Assembly: GCA_946410475.1 (NCBI GenBank)
Contig: CAMKAM010000026.1
Span: 1 to 13,380, forward strand
Source of the DNA: an uncultured Bacillota bacterium
GTDB taxonomy: Bacteria; Bacillota; Clostridia; Peptostreptococcales; Anaerovoracaceae
DNA: 13,380 bases
Direction of reading: 5' to 3'
Under the pieces are notes generated by a model. That model was not told where the DNA came from, made no database searches, and was given only the letters and a program-made list of their open reading frames with translations. Positions 6,582 through 11,633 of this stretch are shown in pieces (within the stretch, counting starts at the first letter, position 1; each line of letters begins with the position of its first letter). The translations under genes and the position numbers were made by a program.

Positions 6582-7862
6582 TCAGTCGATCGCGTTCAGC
6601 GCCTGATCGAAGTCCTCCTTGATGTCCTCGATGTCTTCGAGACCGACGGAGGCTCTGATGAGGCCCGGGTCGATGCCGGCAGCGATCTGGTCAGCTTCGG
6701 AGAGCTGTCTGTGCGTCGTGCTTGCCGGATGGAGGACGCATGTATGGATGTCTCCTACGTGGACGACGACGCTTGCGAGCTTCAGGTTCTCAAGGAGTTT
6801 TTCGCCTGCCTCGCGGCCGCCTTTAACGGCGAACGAGAGGACGCCGCCTGCTCCGTTCGGGAGATACTTCTGAGTAAGCTGATAGTTCTCGTTGCCCTCA
6901 AGACCGGGGTAGTATACCCATTCGATCTTCGGATGGCTCTGGAGGAACTTCGCCAGTTCGAGAGCGCTTTCGGAGTGTCTCTTCATCCTGACGTGCAGGT
7001 GCTGCAGACCCTGGAATGTAAGCCAGGAGTTCATCGGAGCGATGCAGCTTCCGAAGTCCCTGAGGGCGCAGGCCCTGACCTTCATTGCGAAGGCTGCGGG
7101 GCCGAATTTCTCATAGAAGTTCAGACCGTGATAGCTCTCGTCCGGCTCCGTGATCTCGGGGTATTTGCCGTCCTTCTTCCAGTCGAATTTTCCGGAGTCG
7201 ATGATGACGCCGCCCATGGACGTCGCCTGGCCGTCTGCCCATTTCGTCGTCGCGTGGATGACGATGTCCGCGCCGTGTTCGATCGGGCGGCACAGGAACG
7301 GCGATGCCAGCGTATTGTCGATAACGAGAGGAACGCCGATCTGTTTCGCTGCGGCGCTGAATTTCTCGAAGTCGAGGACGTGGAGCGCCGGGTTAGCTAT
7401 CGTTTCTCCGAACAGCAGTCTCGTTTCGGGTCTCGCCTTGGAGACGATCTCTTCGAGGCTCGACTTTTGGTCGACGAATGTGACGTCGATGCCGAATCTC
7501 TTGAGCGTTGTCTGGAATAGATTGAACGTTCCGCCGTAGATGCTGGGGCTTGCGAGGATGTGGTCGCCTGCCTTGCACAGGGTGCTGATAGTGAGGAATA
7601 TAGCGGCCATTCCCGAGGAAGCCGCTACCGCAGCAGCGCCGCCTTCAAGAGCGGTGAGCTTTTTCTCAAGGGCGTCTTCGTCCGGGTGACCTATCCTGGA
7701 GTACATGAACATGTCACTGTCGAGATCGAACAGCGCCGCAACGTCGGCAGCGTTATAGTATCTGTAAGTCGTGCTCTGAACGAGGGGGAGGACCTGCGGG
7801 TCTCCCGTCTGCGGTGTGTAGCCTGCGTGTACGCAGTTGGTATCGAATCTTCTTTCTGACAT
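6582..7862 (-). CDS. metY: O-acetylhomoserine aminocarboxypropyltransferase (O-acetylhomoserine sulfhydrylase)
   Basis: This 426-residue PLP enzyme of the Cys/Met-metabolism family makes homocysteine from O-acetylhomoserine and sulfide. Length and motifs fit MetY better than the ~380-residue cystathionine enzymes. Visible motifs are YSRIGHP (54-60), SSGMAA (82-87), SIYGGTFNLF (107-116), IDNTLASPFLCRP (181-193) and the Schiff-base K207 in IHATTKWADGQ. The usual His of the TKxxxGH motif is Gln212 here. The C-terminal half contains RACALRDFGSCIAPMNSW. AAGGGAG (7875-7869) lies 6 nt before the ATG. It is the first gene of a two-gene operon with metA; the leader carries an inverted repeat at 7883-7911. 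Confidence 0.93.
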   Translation of the reverse strand: MSERRFDTNCVHAGYTPQTGDPQVLPLVQSTTYRYYNAADVAALFDLDSDMFMYSRIGHPDEDALEKKLTALEGGAAAVAASSGMAAIFLTISTLCKAGDHILASPSIYGGTFNLFQTTLKRFGIDVTFVDQKSSLEEIVSKARPETRLLFGETIANPALHVLDFEKFSAAAKQIGVPLVIDNTLASPFLCRPIEHGADIVIHATTKWADGQATSMGGVIIDSGKFDWKKDGKYPEITEPDESYHGLNFYEKFGPAAFAMKVRACALRDFGSCIAPMNSWLTFQGLQHLHVRMKRHSESALELAKFLQSHPKIEWVYYPGLEGNENYQLTQKYLPNGAGGVLSFAVKGGREAGEKLLENLKLASVVVHVGDIHTCVLHPASTTHRQLSEADQIAAGIDPGLIRASVGLEDIEDIKEDFDQALNAID

Positions 7863-7882
7863 GATGTACTCCCTTCATGCTT

Positions 7883-7911
7883 TAGTGATATAGATGTTTT
7901 CTATATCACTA
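7883..7911 (-). promoter_or_regulatory. Inverted repeat in the metY leader (operator or RNA hairpin)
   Basis: TAGTGATATAG (7883-7893) and CTATATCACTA (7901-7911) are perfect 11-bp inverted arms around a 7-nt spacer. Upstream on the - strand is an AT-rich TTATATATAA (7933-7924) that could serve as the -10; no convincing -35 is seen. This places the repeat about +6 to +35 in the metYA leader, 8 nt upstream of the ribosome site. It could be an operator for a methionine- or sulfur-responsive repressor, or a leader hairpin. A half-copy, GTGATAT, also occurs at 7982-7988. Confidence 0.6.
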
Positions 7912-8017
7912 TATTGATTTTTCTTATATATAACGTACAAACGGTACTTTAACACTTTCGGTGCGCAATAGCAACGGTTTTGTGATATGTCAGAAAATTA
8001 AGATTGTTGGCGCCGCA

Positions 8018-8548
8018 TCAGCCGCGCTCAAGGGAGTCCATTTTTACGAGATCGTAGATGAGTGGATCGCGGATGAGATGCTTCCATACAGTCAAAGTCG
8101 CCTCCACGAAGTCGTCGTTCAGAGGGATGCCCTCATAGATGAGAGGGCAGGCGTATGGAAGTTCGAGATCGTTGTATATCAGGCTAAGTTCGTCGTTCTC
8201 GTCGAGATGAGGAGTAAGCGGAAATGTCCTGCACTGGATCGGCCTTTTCTCGCGCGGACAGACCGGCGGCGTCTTGCAGTTGATGAAGCAGACTTTGCCC
8301 GTCCATGAATCCGGAAATTCGTAGTCTTCGGCTCTGTCTTCCGTCCATTCGAGCCAGTCGTCGTCCCTGCTGTGGATCTTTTCTTCTCCGGGGAGGAGGT
8401 ATATCCCCACGTCTTCGGCGTCCGGGTCCTTCTCCGGAGTGCAGCAGGCGGCGCCGCAAAGCAGACCGCAATCAGTATCTATAGGGGATACGCGGTCGAG
8501 CAGTCTGTAGATGGCCTTGTATGTGCTTTTCCTGATAGTTGATTTCAT
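8018..8548 (-). CDS. YkgJ-type cysteine-cluster protein, probable metal binding, function unknown
   Basis: This 176-residue soluble protein has a cysteine pattern like the YkgJ/CxxCxxxxCC zinc- or iron-chelating family: C27, C31, C35 and C36 in DCGLLCGAACC, then C87, C91 and C97, then C106 in the characteristic RPIQCRTFPL. A further Cys is at 134. The biochemical role of the family is not established. Charged stretches (about 54-80) separate the cysteine clusters. The ATG at 8548 has no ribosome site. An extended -10 element predicts transcription starting on the A of this ATG, and no alternative in-frame start exists before the first cysteine cluster. It lies 155 bp upstream of metY on the same strand with no clear terminator between, so readthrough into metYA is possible. 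Confidence 0.82.
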   Translation of the reverse strand: MKSTIRKSTYKAIYRLLDRVSPIDTDCGLLCGAACCTPEKDPDAEDVGIYLLPGEEKIHSRDDDWLEWTEDRAEDYEFPDSWTGKVCFINCKTPPVCPREKRPIQCRTFPLTPHLDENDELSLIYNDLELPYACPLIYEGIPLNDDFVEATLTVWKHLIRDPLIYDLVKMDSLERG

Positions 8549-8554
8549 GCGAGT

Positions 8555-8563
8555 ATTATATCA
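8555..8563 (-). promoter_or_regulatory. Extended -10 promoter giving a predicted leaderless mRNA
   Basis: On the - strand the bases read TG-A-TATAAT, a perfect extended -10 (TATAAT at 8560-8555, TG at 8563-8562). Counting the last T as -7 puts +1 at 8548, the A of the ATG of the YkgJ-type gene. No -35 match is seen at 17-18 bp spacing, where the first copy of a 25-bp tandem repeat lies instead. No Shine-Dalgarno sequence precedes the gene, in agreement with leaderless initiation. Confidence 0.7.
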
Positions 8564-8577
8564 CGCGCCGCCGTAAC

Positions 8578-8636
8578 GTGCTTGTCTTTATAGCTTTGAA
8601 GCGTGCTTATCTTTCTAACTTTGAAGCGAGCTTGTC
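8578..8636. repeat. 25-bp tandem repeat, two full units and a partial third
   Basis: Units run 8578-8602 and 8603-8627 and match at 22 of 25 positions. The following GAGCTTGTC (8628-8636) matches 8 of 9 bases of a third unit. Each full unit begins GTGCTT and ends CTTTGAAGC. The array starts where the -35 of the YkgJ-type gene promoter should be, so the units may be phased binding sites for an activator or repressor of that gene. The binding protein is unknown. Confidence 0.6.
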
Positions 8637-8661
8637 AAAATGACCAAAATTGGGAAACTTG

Positions 8662-8695
8662 TGGGAACAATTGAATATATAATTGATTGTTCCCA
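8662..8695. repeat. Long inverted repeat between divergent promoters
   Basis: TGGGAACAAT (8662-8671) and ATTGTTCCCA (8686-8695) are perfect 10-bp inverted arms, 14 nt apart. The AT-rich centre has additional partial symmetry. No T-run follows on either strand, and terminators are not expected between divergent genes, so an operator or a small mobile-element remnant are the main options. Confidence 0.5.
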
Positions 8696-8754
8696 TCATT
8701 TCAATTATCTATCATATATTACCTGATCTAGTATTACCTAAGTTGCAAAGCCAG

Positions 8755-8763
8755 TGATACAAT
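8755..8763 (+). promoter_or_regulatory. Extended -10 promoter of the nuclease gene
   Basis: TG-A-TACAAT forms an extended -10 (TACAAT 8758-8763), with +1 predicted near 8770 and a leader of about 118 nt. The best -35 at 18-bp spacing is weak (TTACCT, 8734-8739) and overlaps the second copy of the direct repeat TATTACCT (8717-8724 and 8732-8739, 15 bp apart). That layout could fit activator sites just upstream of a promoter lacking a good -35. Confidence 0.55.
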
Positions 8764-8847
8764 ATAAAAAGGTGACAGGAGGGTATCGAGGTACTGAAGC
8801 AAAGAGAAGCACTGAAGGAAAGATCATTAGGGATAGTTCTGCATAGC

Positions 8848-8882
8848 TGATAAATGTGGGGATGATAAATGTGGGGATGATA
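8848..8882 (+). repeat. 15-bp tandem repeat carrying the ribosome site and minimal upstream ORFs
   Basis: TGATAAATGTGGGGA occurs twice without mismatch (8848-8862, 8863-8877) and is followed by the first five bases of a third copy (TGATA). The second copy provides the GGGGA purine tract 10 nt before the nuclease ATG at 8888. Each copy also contains ATG TGG GGA followed by TGA, a three-codon ORF (8854-8865 and 8869-8880). In another frame, a nine-codon ORF from 8862 ends at 8891 and overlaps the nuclease start as ATGA. Confidence 0.75.
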
Positions 8883-8887
8883 CAGAT

Positions 8888-10090
8888 ATGAGGATCAATA
8901 GATGGAAAAACAGAAAGGCATCAACAGCGAAGGTGACGACAGCGCTGCTGCTGGTGCTGATTTTAGTTTTTGCTTCTTTTATTGCAGGCTGCAGCCTGGA
9001 CAAACTCGGGGCGGACAGCCAGGGGGCCGGAGGAAGCGATGCAGGATCCGCCCAGGGATCATCGACGGCAGCATCGACGGAAATGTCGACGGATACATCG
9101 ACAGCGAAGATTGACAATTCGGGAGCGGTGGATCTTTCAGCGATACCGGAGTGGGAAGGTTCACCGTCAGTCGAAATGAATGAGAACGAGCCGGGCTTCA
9201 CGGAAGCGGAGATAACAGAAGCGAAAGAGCAGGGGACCGTAGAGGAAAGCGGCTTATCACGCAGCCTCCCTGACGATCAGCAGCCGACCGACGGCATATC
9301 CGACGTCGAGGCGGCGGGTGAAGAGAAACTTGCTCCGATAGACGATCTCGGAAGATGCGGAGCGGCTTCGGCATGCATTGGCAGGGAAACGATGCCGGAT
9401 GGAGAAAGAGAGTCGATAGGAATGATCCGTCCTTCGGGCTGGCCGGAGCATCTGGCTGATGCGAAGTACGATTTCATAGACGGTGAGTATCTGTACAACA
9501 GGTGCCATCTCATTGGATGGCAGCTCACGGGAGAGAACGCGGACGAGAGGAACCTGATCACAGGCACGCGGTATATGAATGCGGAGGGCATGCTGCCTTT
9601 TGAGAACGAAGTGGCTTCCTACGTCAAGAGCACCGGAAATCATGTGCTGTACAGGGTGACGCCGGCTTTCGACGGAGATGAGCTCGTCGCGCGGGGCGTG
9701 CAGATGGAGGCGCTCTCGGTCGAAGACGGCGGAGAGGGCGTGTCTTTCAATGTCTTTTGTTACAACGTCCAGCCGAGGGTCGAGATCGACTACATGACGG
9801 GTGAGAACCACCTGAGCGAGAGCATGACCGGTGCGGAAAAAGGCGATGCGCAGGAAGCTGAAGGCGGGGCTTCGGATGCGGAGCCGGCATCTGAGGAGCA
9901 GGCAGAGGAGGAAGCCGCAGGAGAAGAGGAAGTATACACATACGTGCTGAATACGAACACGATGAAGTTCCATTACGAGTATTGCCCGGGAGTCAGAGAC
10001 ATGAAGGACAAGAACAAGGATACGTTCAGGGGGACGAGGAGCGAGGTCATGGAAAAGGGCTTCAGCCCCTGCGGAAGGTGCACGCCGTAG
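8888..10090 (+). CDS. Lipoprotein DNA/RNA non-specific endonuclease with C-terminal Cys/His tail
   Basis: This 400-residue exported protein has a basic N-terminus, a hydrophobic stretch (about 18-34) and a lipobox FIAGC with lipidated C35, so it should be anchored on the outer membrane face. Residues ~36-150 are a Ser/Thr- and acid-rich linker with four STxx repeats (59-74). The nuclease domain (~150-303) resembles streptococcal EndA/DNA-entry-type ββα-metal nucleases: YNRCHLIGW (203-211, catalytic H207), ERNLITGTRYMN (220-231, metal ligand N222), GMLPFE and FNVFCYNVQP. An acidic linker (~311-348) leads to a C-terminal module with H362, C366, C395 and C398 (PCGRC), like the Ada-type zinc tail seen on some secreted proteins. 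Likely roles are extracellular nucleic-acid digestion or nucleotide scavenging; a role in DNA uptake is possible but unsupported here. It is apparently monocistronic. Confidence 0.9.
   Translation: MRINRWKNRKASTAKVTTALLLVLILVFASFIAGCSLDKLGADSQGAGGSDAGSAQGSSTAASTEMSTDTSTAKIDNSGAVDLSAIPEWEGSPSVEMNENEPGFTEAEITEAKEQGTVEESGLSRSLPDDQQPTDGISDVEAAGEEKLAPIDDLGRCGAASACIGRETMPDGERESIGMIRPSGWPEHLADAKYDFIDGEYLYNRCHLIGWQLTGENADERNLITGTRYMNAEGMLPFENEVASYVKSTGNHVLYRVTPAFDGDELVARGVQMEALSVEDGGEGVSFNVFCYNVQPRVEIDYMTGENHLSESMTGAEKGDAQEAEGGASDAEPASEEQAEEEAAGEEEVYTYVLNTNTMKFHYEYCPGVRDMKDKNKDTFRGTRSEVMEKGFSPCGRCTP
9062..9109 (+). repeat. 12-bp in-frame tandem repeat in the nuclease linker
   Basis: Four units starting at 9062, 9074, 9086 and 9098 each begin TCGAC and are exactly 12 bp apart. 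They encode ST-AA, ST-EM, ST-DT and ST-AK (residues 59-74). The period is a multiple of three, so unit gain or loss would only lengthen or shorten the flexible linker between lipid anchor and nuclease domain. Confidence 0.75.
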
Positions 10091-10144
10091 TGTGAGAAAG
10101 GTGCACGCCGCAGCCCAAAGCAGGTGCACGCCGCAGCCTGAGAT
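10076..10144 (+). repeat. 23-bp tandem repeat spanning the nuclease stop codon
   Basis: Three units start at 10076, 10099 and 10122, each opening with AGGTGCACGCCG followed by TAG or CAG. The first unit supplies the last four codons and the TAG stop of the nuclease gene; the other two lie in the 3' non-coding region and read CAG instead. The first 15 bases are nearly invariant and the last 8 diverge. The core contains the palindrome GTGCAC. Confidence 0.75.
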
Positions 10145-10181
10145 CTATGCAAATTTGCTCAAGTTTGTTGTCAATACTATT

Positions 10182-10211
10182 CATGTCCTTTGCTATTGCA
10201 ATAAAGGCATG
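10182..10211. repeat. Inverted repeat overlapping the folE promoter
   Basis: CATG-t-CCTTT (10182-10191) is mirrored by AAAGG-CATG (10203-10211) around a centre containing the palindrome ATTGCAAT (10195-10202). It overlaps the candidate -35 of the fol operon and follows the nuclease gene. It could be an operator or part of the nuclease transcript end, though no immediate T-run makes it a typical terminator. Confidence 0.4.
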
Positions 10212-10224
10212 TATGGTATACGAT
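10196..10224 (+). promoter_or_regulatory. Candidate promoter of the folate operon
   Basis: TTGCAA (10196-10201) and TACGAT (10219-10224) are separated by 17 bp, each matching consensus at four of six positions. The predicted +1 is near 10231, seven bases before the first stem of the THF riboswitch, which is where a riboswitch transcript would be expected to begin. Position rather than sequence strength supports the call. Confidence 0.5.
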
Positions 10225-10237
10225 ATATTTGTTTTTA

Positions 10238-10342
10238 AGGCAAAGTAGGAAAGCACGCGTATAGTGTTCCGGGAACAGGGAGTTGTCCCGGGAACGAAGG
10301 CGCCGGGTGGCGCTGCGGTGTGCGGCCCGCATCCCGTTGCTT
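10238..10342 (+). promoter_or_regulatory. Tetrahydrofolate (THF) riboswitch aptamer controlling folE
   Basis: The segment can be laid onto the THF-I riboswitch consensus from memory. P1 pairs AGGCAA (10238-10243) with TTGCTT (10337-10342). P2 pairs GCAC (10253-10256) with GTGC (10320-10323), next to the conserved CGCGTATAGTG. P3 pairs GTTCCGGGA (10266-10274) with TCCCGGGAAC (10286-10295), with one bulged G. Its loop carries GGGA (10278-10281), which can form a pseudoknot with UCCC (10332-10335). Conserved ACGAA follows P3, then a GCGCC/GGCGC hairpin (10300-10313) and GCGGTG. It lies directly before a terminator and folE, so THF binding would be expected to reduce folate synthesis. Confidence 0.85.
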
Positions 10343-10349
10343 ATTCTTG

Positions 10350-10372
10350 ACGGGGCCTGGACCCGTTTTTTT
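10350..10372 (+). terminator. Riboswitch expression-platform intrinsic terminator
   Basis: ACGGG (10350-10354) pairs with CCCGT (10362-10366) around a 7-nt loop, followed by a run of seven T (10366-10372). The 5' arm ACGGGG (10350-10355) can alternatively pair with TCCCGT (10332-10337) inside the aptamer, overlapping the pseudoknot strand and P1. Ligand-bound aptamer would free the terminator; unbound RNA could form the alternative pairing and read through to folE. This switch logic is inferred from complementarity. Confidence 0.8.
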
Positions 10373-10413
10373 AGTGCATATGTCAAGCGCACATGACTGA
10401 ATAGGGGAAATAC

Positions 10414-10497
10414 AAGCCGAAAACGATAATAGTACGGCTTTCCGGAAAAAGATATGATAACTGTGACGGAATGGCTTGCTTGCAGGCGCGAAAGCGC
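10414..10497 (+). other. folE leader hairpins downstream of the riboswitch terminator
   Basis: The folE leader continues about 146 nt past the terminator. It contains a 6-bp stem AAGCCG (10414-10419) with CGGCTT (10435-10440), and a compact GCGC-GAAA-GCGC hairpin (10486-10497) with a GNRA-type loop. The second ends 9 nt upstream of the folE ribosome site (AAGGAGA, 10507-10513). They might stabilise the mRNA or tune translation; no known RNA family is recognised. Confidence 0.4.
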
Positions 10498-10518
10498 GAT
10501 GTGGATAAGGAGACAGAA

Positions 10519-11079
10519 ATGGTAGATAAAGCTAAAGTCGAAGAGGCCATAAGGATGCTTCTCGAAGCGATAGGAGAGGACCCTGAAAGAGAGGGGCTCC
10601 AGAGGACGCCGGCAAGGGTAGCCCGCGCGTGTGAGGAGATATTTTCCGGGACGGATGAGGCTGCTGAAAAGGCGCTCGAAGTGCAGTTCACCTGCGAGAG
10701 CAATGATATCGTGCTGGAAAAGGATATCACGTTCCATTCGATGTGCGAGCATCACATCCTGCCGTTCTTCGGCAAGGTGCATATCGCTTACATCCCCGAC
10801 GGTAAGGTCGCGGGACTCAGCAAGCTCGCGCGCACAGTAGAGGCTTTCGCGAGAAGGGCGCAGATACAGGAGAGGATGACGAGCCAGATCGCTCACGCCC
10901 TCGAGAAGAGCCTGAAGCCCAAGGGCGTTATGGTCATAGTCGAGGCAGAGCACATGTGCATGTCGATGCGCGGTATCAAAAAGCCGGGCACGACGACGAT
11001 GTCATATTTCTGCACGGGAGAGTTCAAGGAGGACAAGGCCCTCGTGAACCGCGTCATGTGGATGGTCGGCGCGAAATAG
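10519..11079 (+). CDS. folE: GTP cyclohydrolase I
   Basis: This 186-residue type I GTP cyclohydrolase converts GTP to 7,8-dihydroneopterin triphosphate plus formate, the first step of folate synthesis. The zinc ligands are all present: C76 and H79 in HSMCEHHILPF (73-83) and C147 in HMCMSMRGIKKPG (145-157). Other family motifs are GLQRTPARVA (26-35), SKLARTVEAFARR (101-113) and QIQERMTSQIA. ATG 10519 is chosen because AAGGAGA (10507-10513) lies 5 nt upstream; the open frame extends back to an ATG at 10471, but that has no ribosome site. It is the first gene of the fol operon, under the THF riboswitch, and the HD protein follows after 18 nt. Confidence 0.96.
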   Translation: MVDKAKVEEAIRMLLEAIGEDPEREGLQRTPARVARACEEIFSGTDEAAEKALEVQFTCESNDIVLEKDITFHSMCEHHILPFFGKVHIAYIPDGKVAGLSKLARTVEAFARRAQIQERMTSQIAHALEKSLKPKGVMVIVEAEHMCMSMRGIKKPGTTTMSYFCTGEFKEDKALVNRVMWMVGAK

Positions 11080-11097
11080 GCACGAGGCCGTTTTGAG

Positions 11098-11589
11098 ATG
11101 GGATCTATGGAAAGAGCCGAGCGGATCAGGGCGAACGGGCTGTTCGCCCGCGAGCTCGCGAAGATAGAAGAACTCGAAAAAGACAGGATATACTGCCGCC
11201 ACGGGATGGGGCATCTTCTTGATGTCGCCCGTATCGGCAGGATATTTATTTTAGAGGAAGAAGCGGACATACCCTGCGACGTCATGTACGCCGCCGCCCT
11301 CCTGCACGATATAGGCAGGGCGGAGGAGTACGAAAGCGGGACTCCGCATGATGAAGCATCTGTCCGGATAGCGCGCAAGGTGCTGGAAGAGTCCGGATAT
11401 GACGGCGAAGAGATCGAAGAGATCTGTCTGGCGATAGCGGGTCACCGCGGGGAAGCGGACGGAGCCGGATCGGAGCTGGCGCAGATACTGAAAAAGGCTG
11501 ACAAGCTGTCCCGTCCATGCTATGCATGCGGTGCGAGGGATACATGCAAGTGGCCGGACGAAAAGAAGAATCTTTCTGTCGTGATATGA
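11098..11589 (+). CDS. HD-domain phosphohydrolase in the folate operon
   Basis: This is a 163-residue metal-dependent HD-superfamily protein. The expected ligands are H39 (in HGMGHLLDV), H70-D71 (ALLHDIGRAEEY) and D135 (KKADKLSR), with extra conserved-looking H84/D85 (TPHDEA) and H116 (AGHRG). A small Cys cluster follows (C141, C144 and C150 in CYACGARDTCKW). No classical enzyme removing phosphates from dihydroneopterin triphosphate is in the operon, and archaeal MptB, an HD protein, acts on a cyclic dihydroneopterin phosphate. A pterin-phosphate hydrolase role is therefore attractive but unproven. The start could be ATG 11098 or the in-frame ATG 11107; neither has a strong ribosome site. It ends 44 nt before folP. 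Confidence 0.85.
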   Translation: MGSMERAERIRANGLFARELAKIEELEKDRIYCRHGMGHLLDVARIGRIFILEEEADIPCDVMYAAALLHDIGRAEEYESGTPHDEASVRIARKVLEESGYDGEEIEEICLAIAGHRGEADGAGSELAQILKKADKLSRPCYACGARDTCKWPDEKKNLSVVI

Positions 11590-11633
11590 TCTGTGGCTGC
11601 GCAGGCGCTGCCGGGGGAGAAGGAATAAGCAAA

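Larger units (their letters stand above)
8549..8887. other. 339-bp divergent intergenic region
   Basis: This AT-rich stretch separates the YkgJ-type gene (- strand) from the nuclease gene (+ strand). In order it holds the extended -10 promoter of the - gene, a 25-bp tandem repeat (8578-8636), a 10-bp-arm inverted repeat (8662-8695), an 8-bp direct repeat (TATTACCT at 8717-8724 and 8732-8739), an extended -10 promoter for the + gene (8755-8763), a purine-rich leader, and a 15-bp tandem repeat (8848-8882). I see no convincing protein gene in it. Confidence 0.75.

Noticed and set aside
6006..7520. A ~504-codon open frame on the + strand opposite metA and metY
   Set aside because: It is antisense to two clear methionine enzymes. 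The Val/Arg/Glu-biased composition is typical of a codon shadow.
7863..8017. SAM riboswitch or T-box upstream of metY
   Set aside because: The predicted leader is only about 55 nt and lacks the multi-helix core, K-turn or T-box sequence. Only a simple inverted repeat is present.
8578..8636. Tandem repeat as a CRISPR-like array
   Set aside because: The units are contiguous with no spacers and there are only two full copies; no cas gene is present.
8662..8695. Inverted repeat read as an intrinsic terminator
   Set aside because: There is no T-run on either strand and it lies between divergent genes, where a terminator is not needed.
8772..8846. Short ORF (GTG 8772, 24 codons) in the nuclease leader near GGAGGG
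   Set aside because: The purine tract lies downstream of the GTG, not upstream, and no family or codon signal supports it.
10471..10518. Upstream in-frame ATG for folE
   Set aside because: It has no ribosome site and would add 16 residues absent from normal FolE; AAGGAGA sits correctly before ATG 10519.
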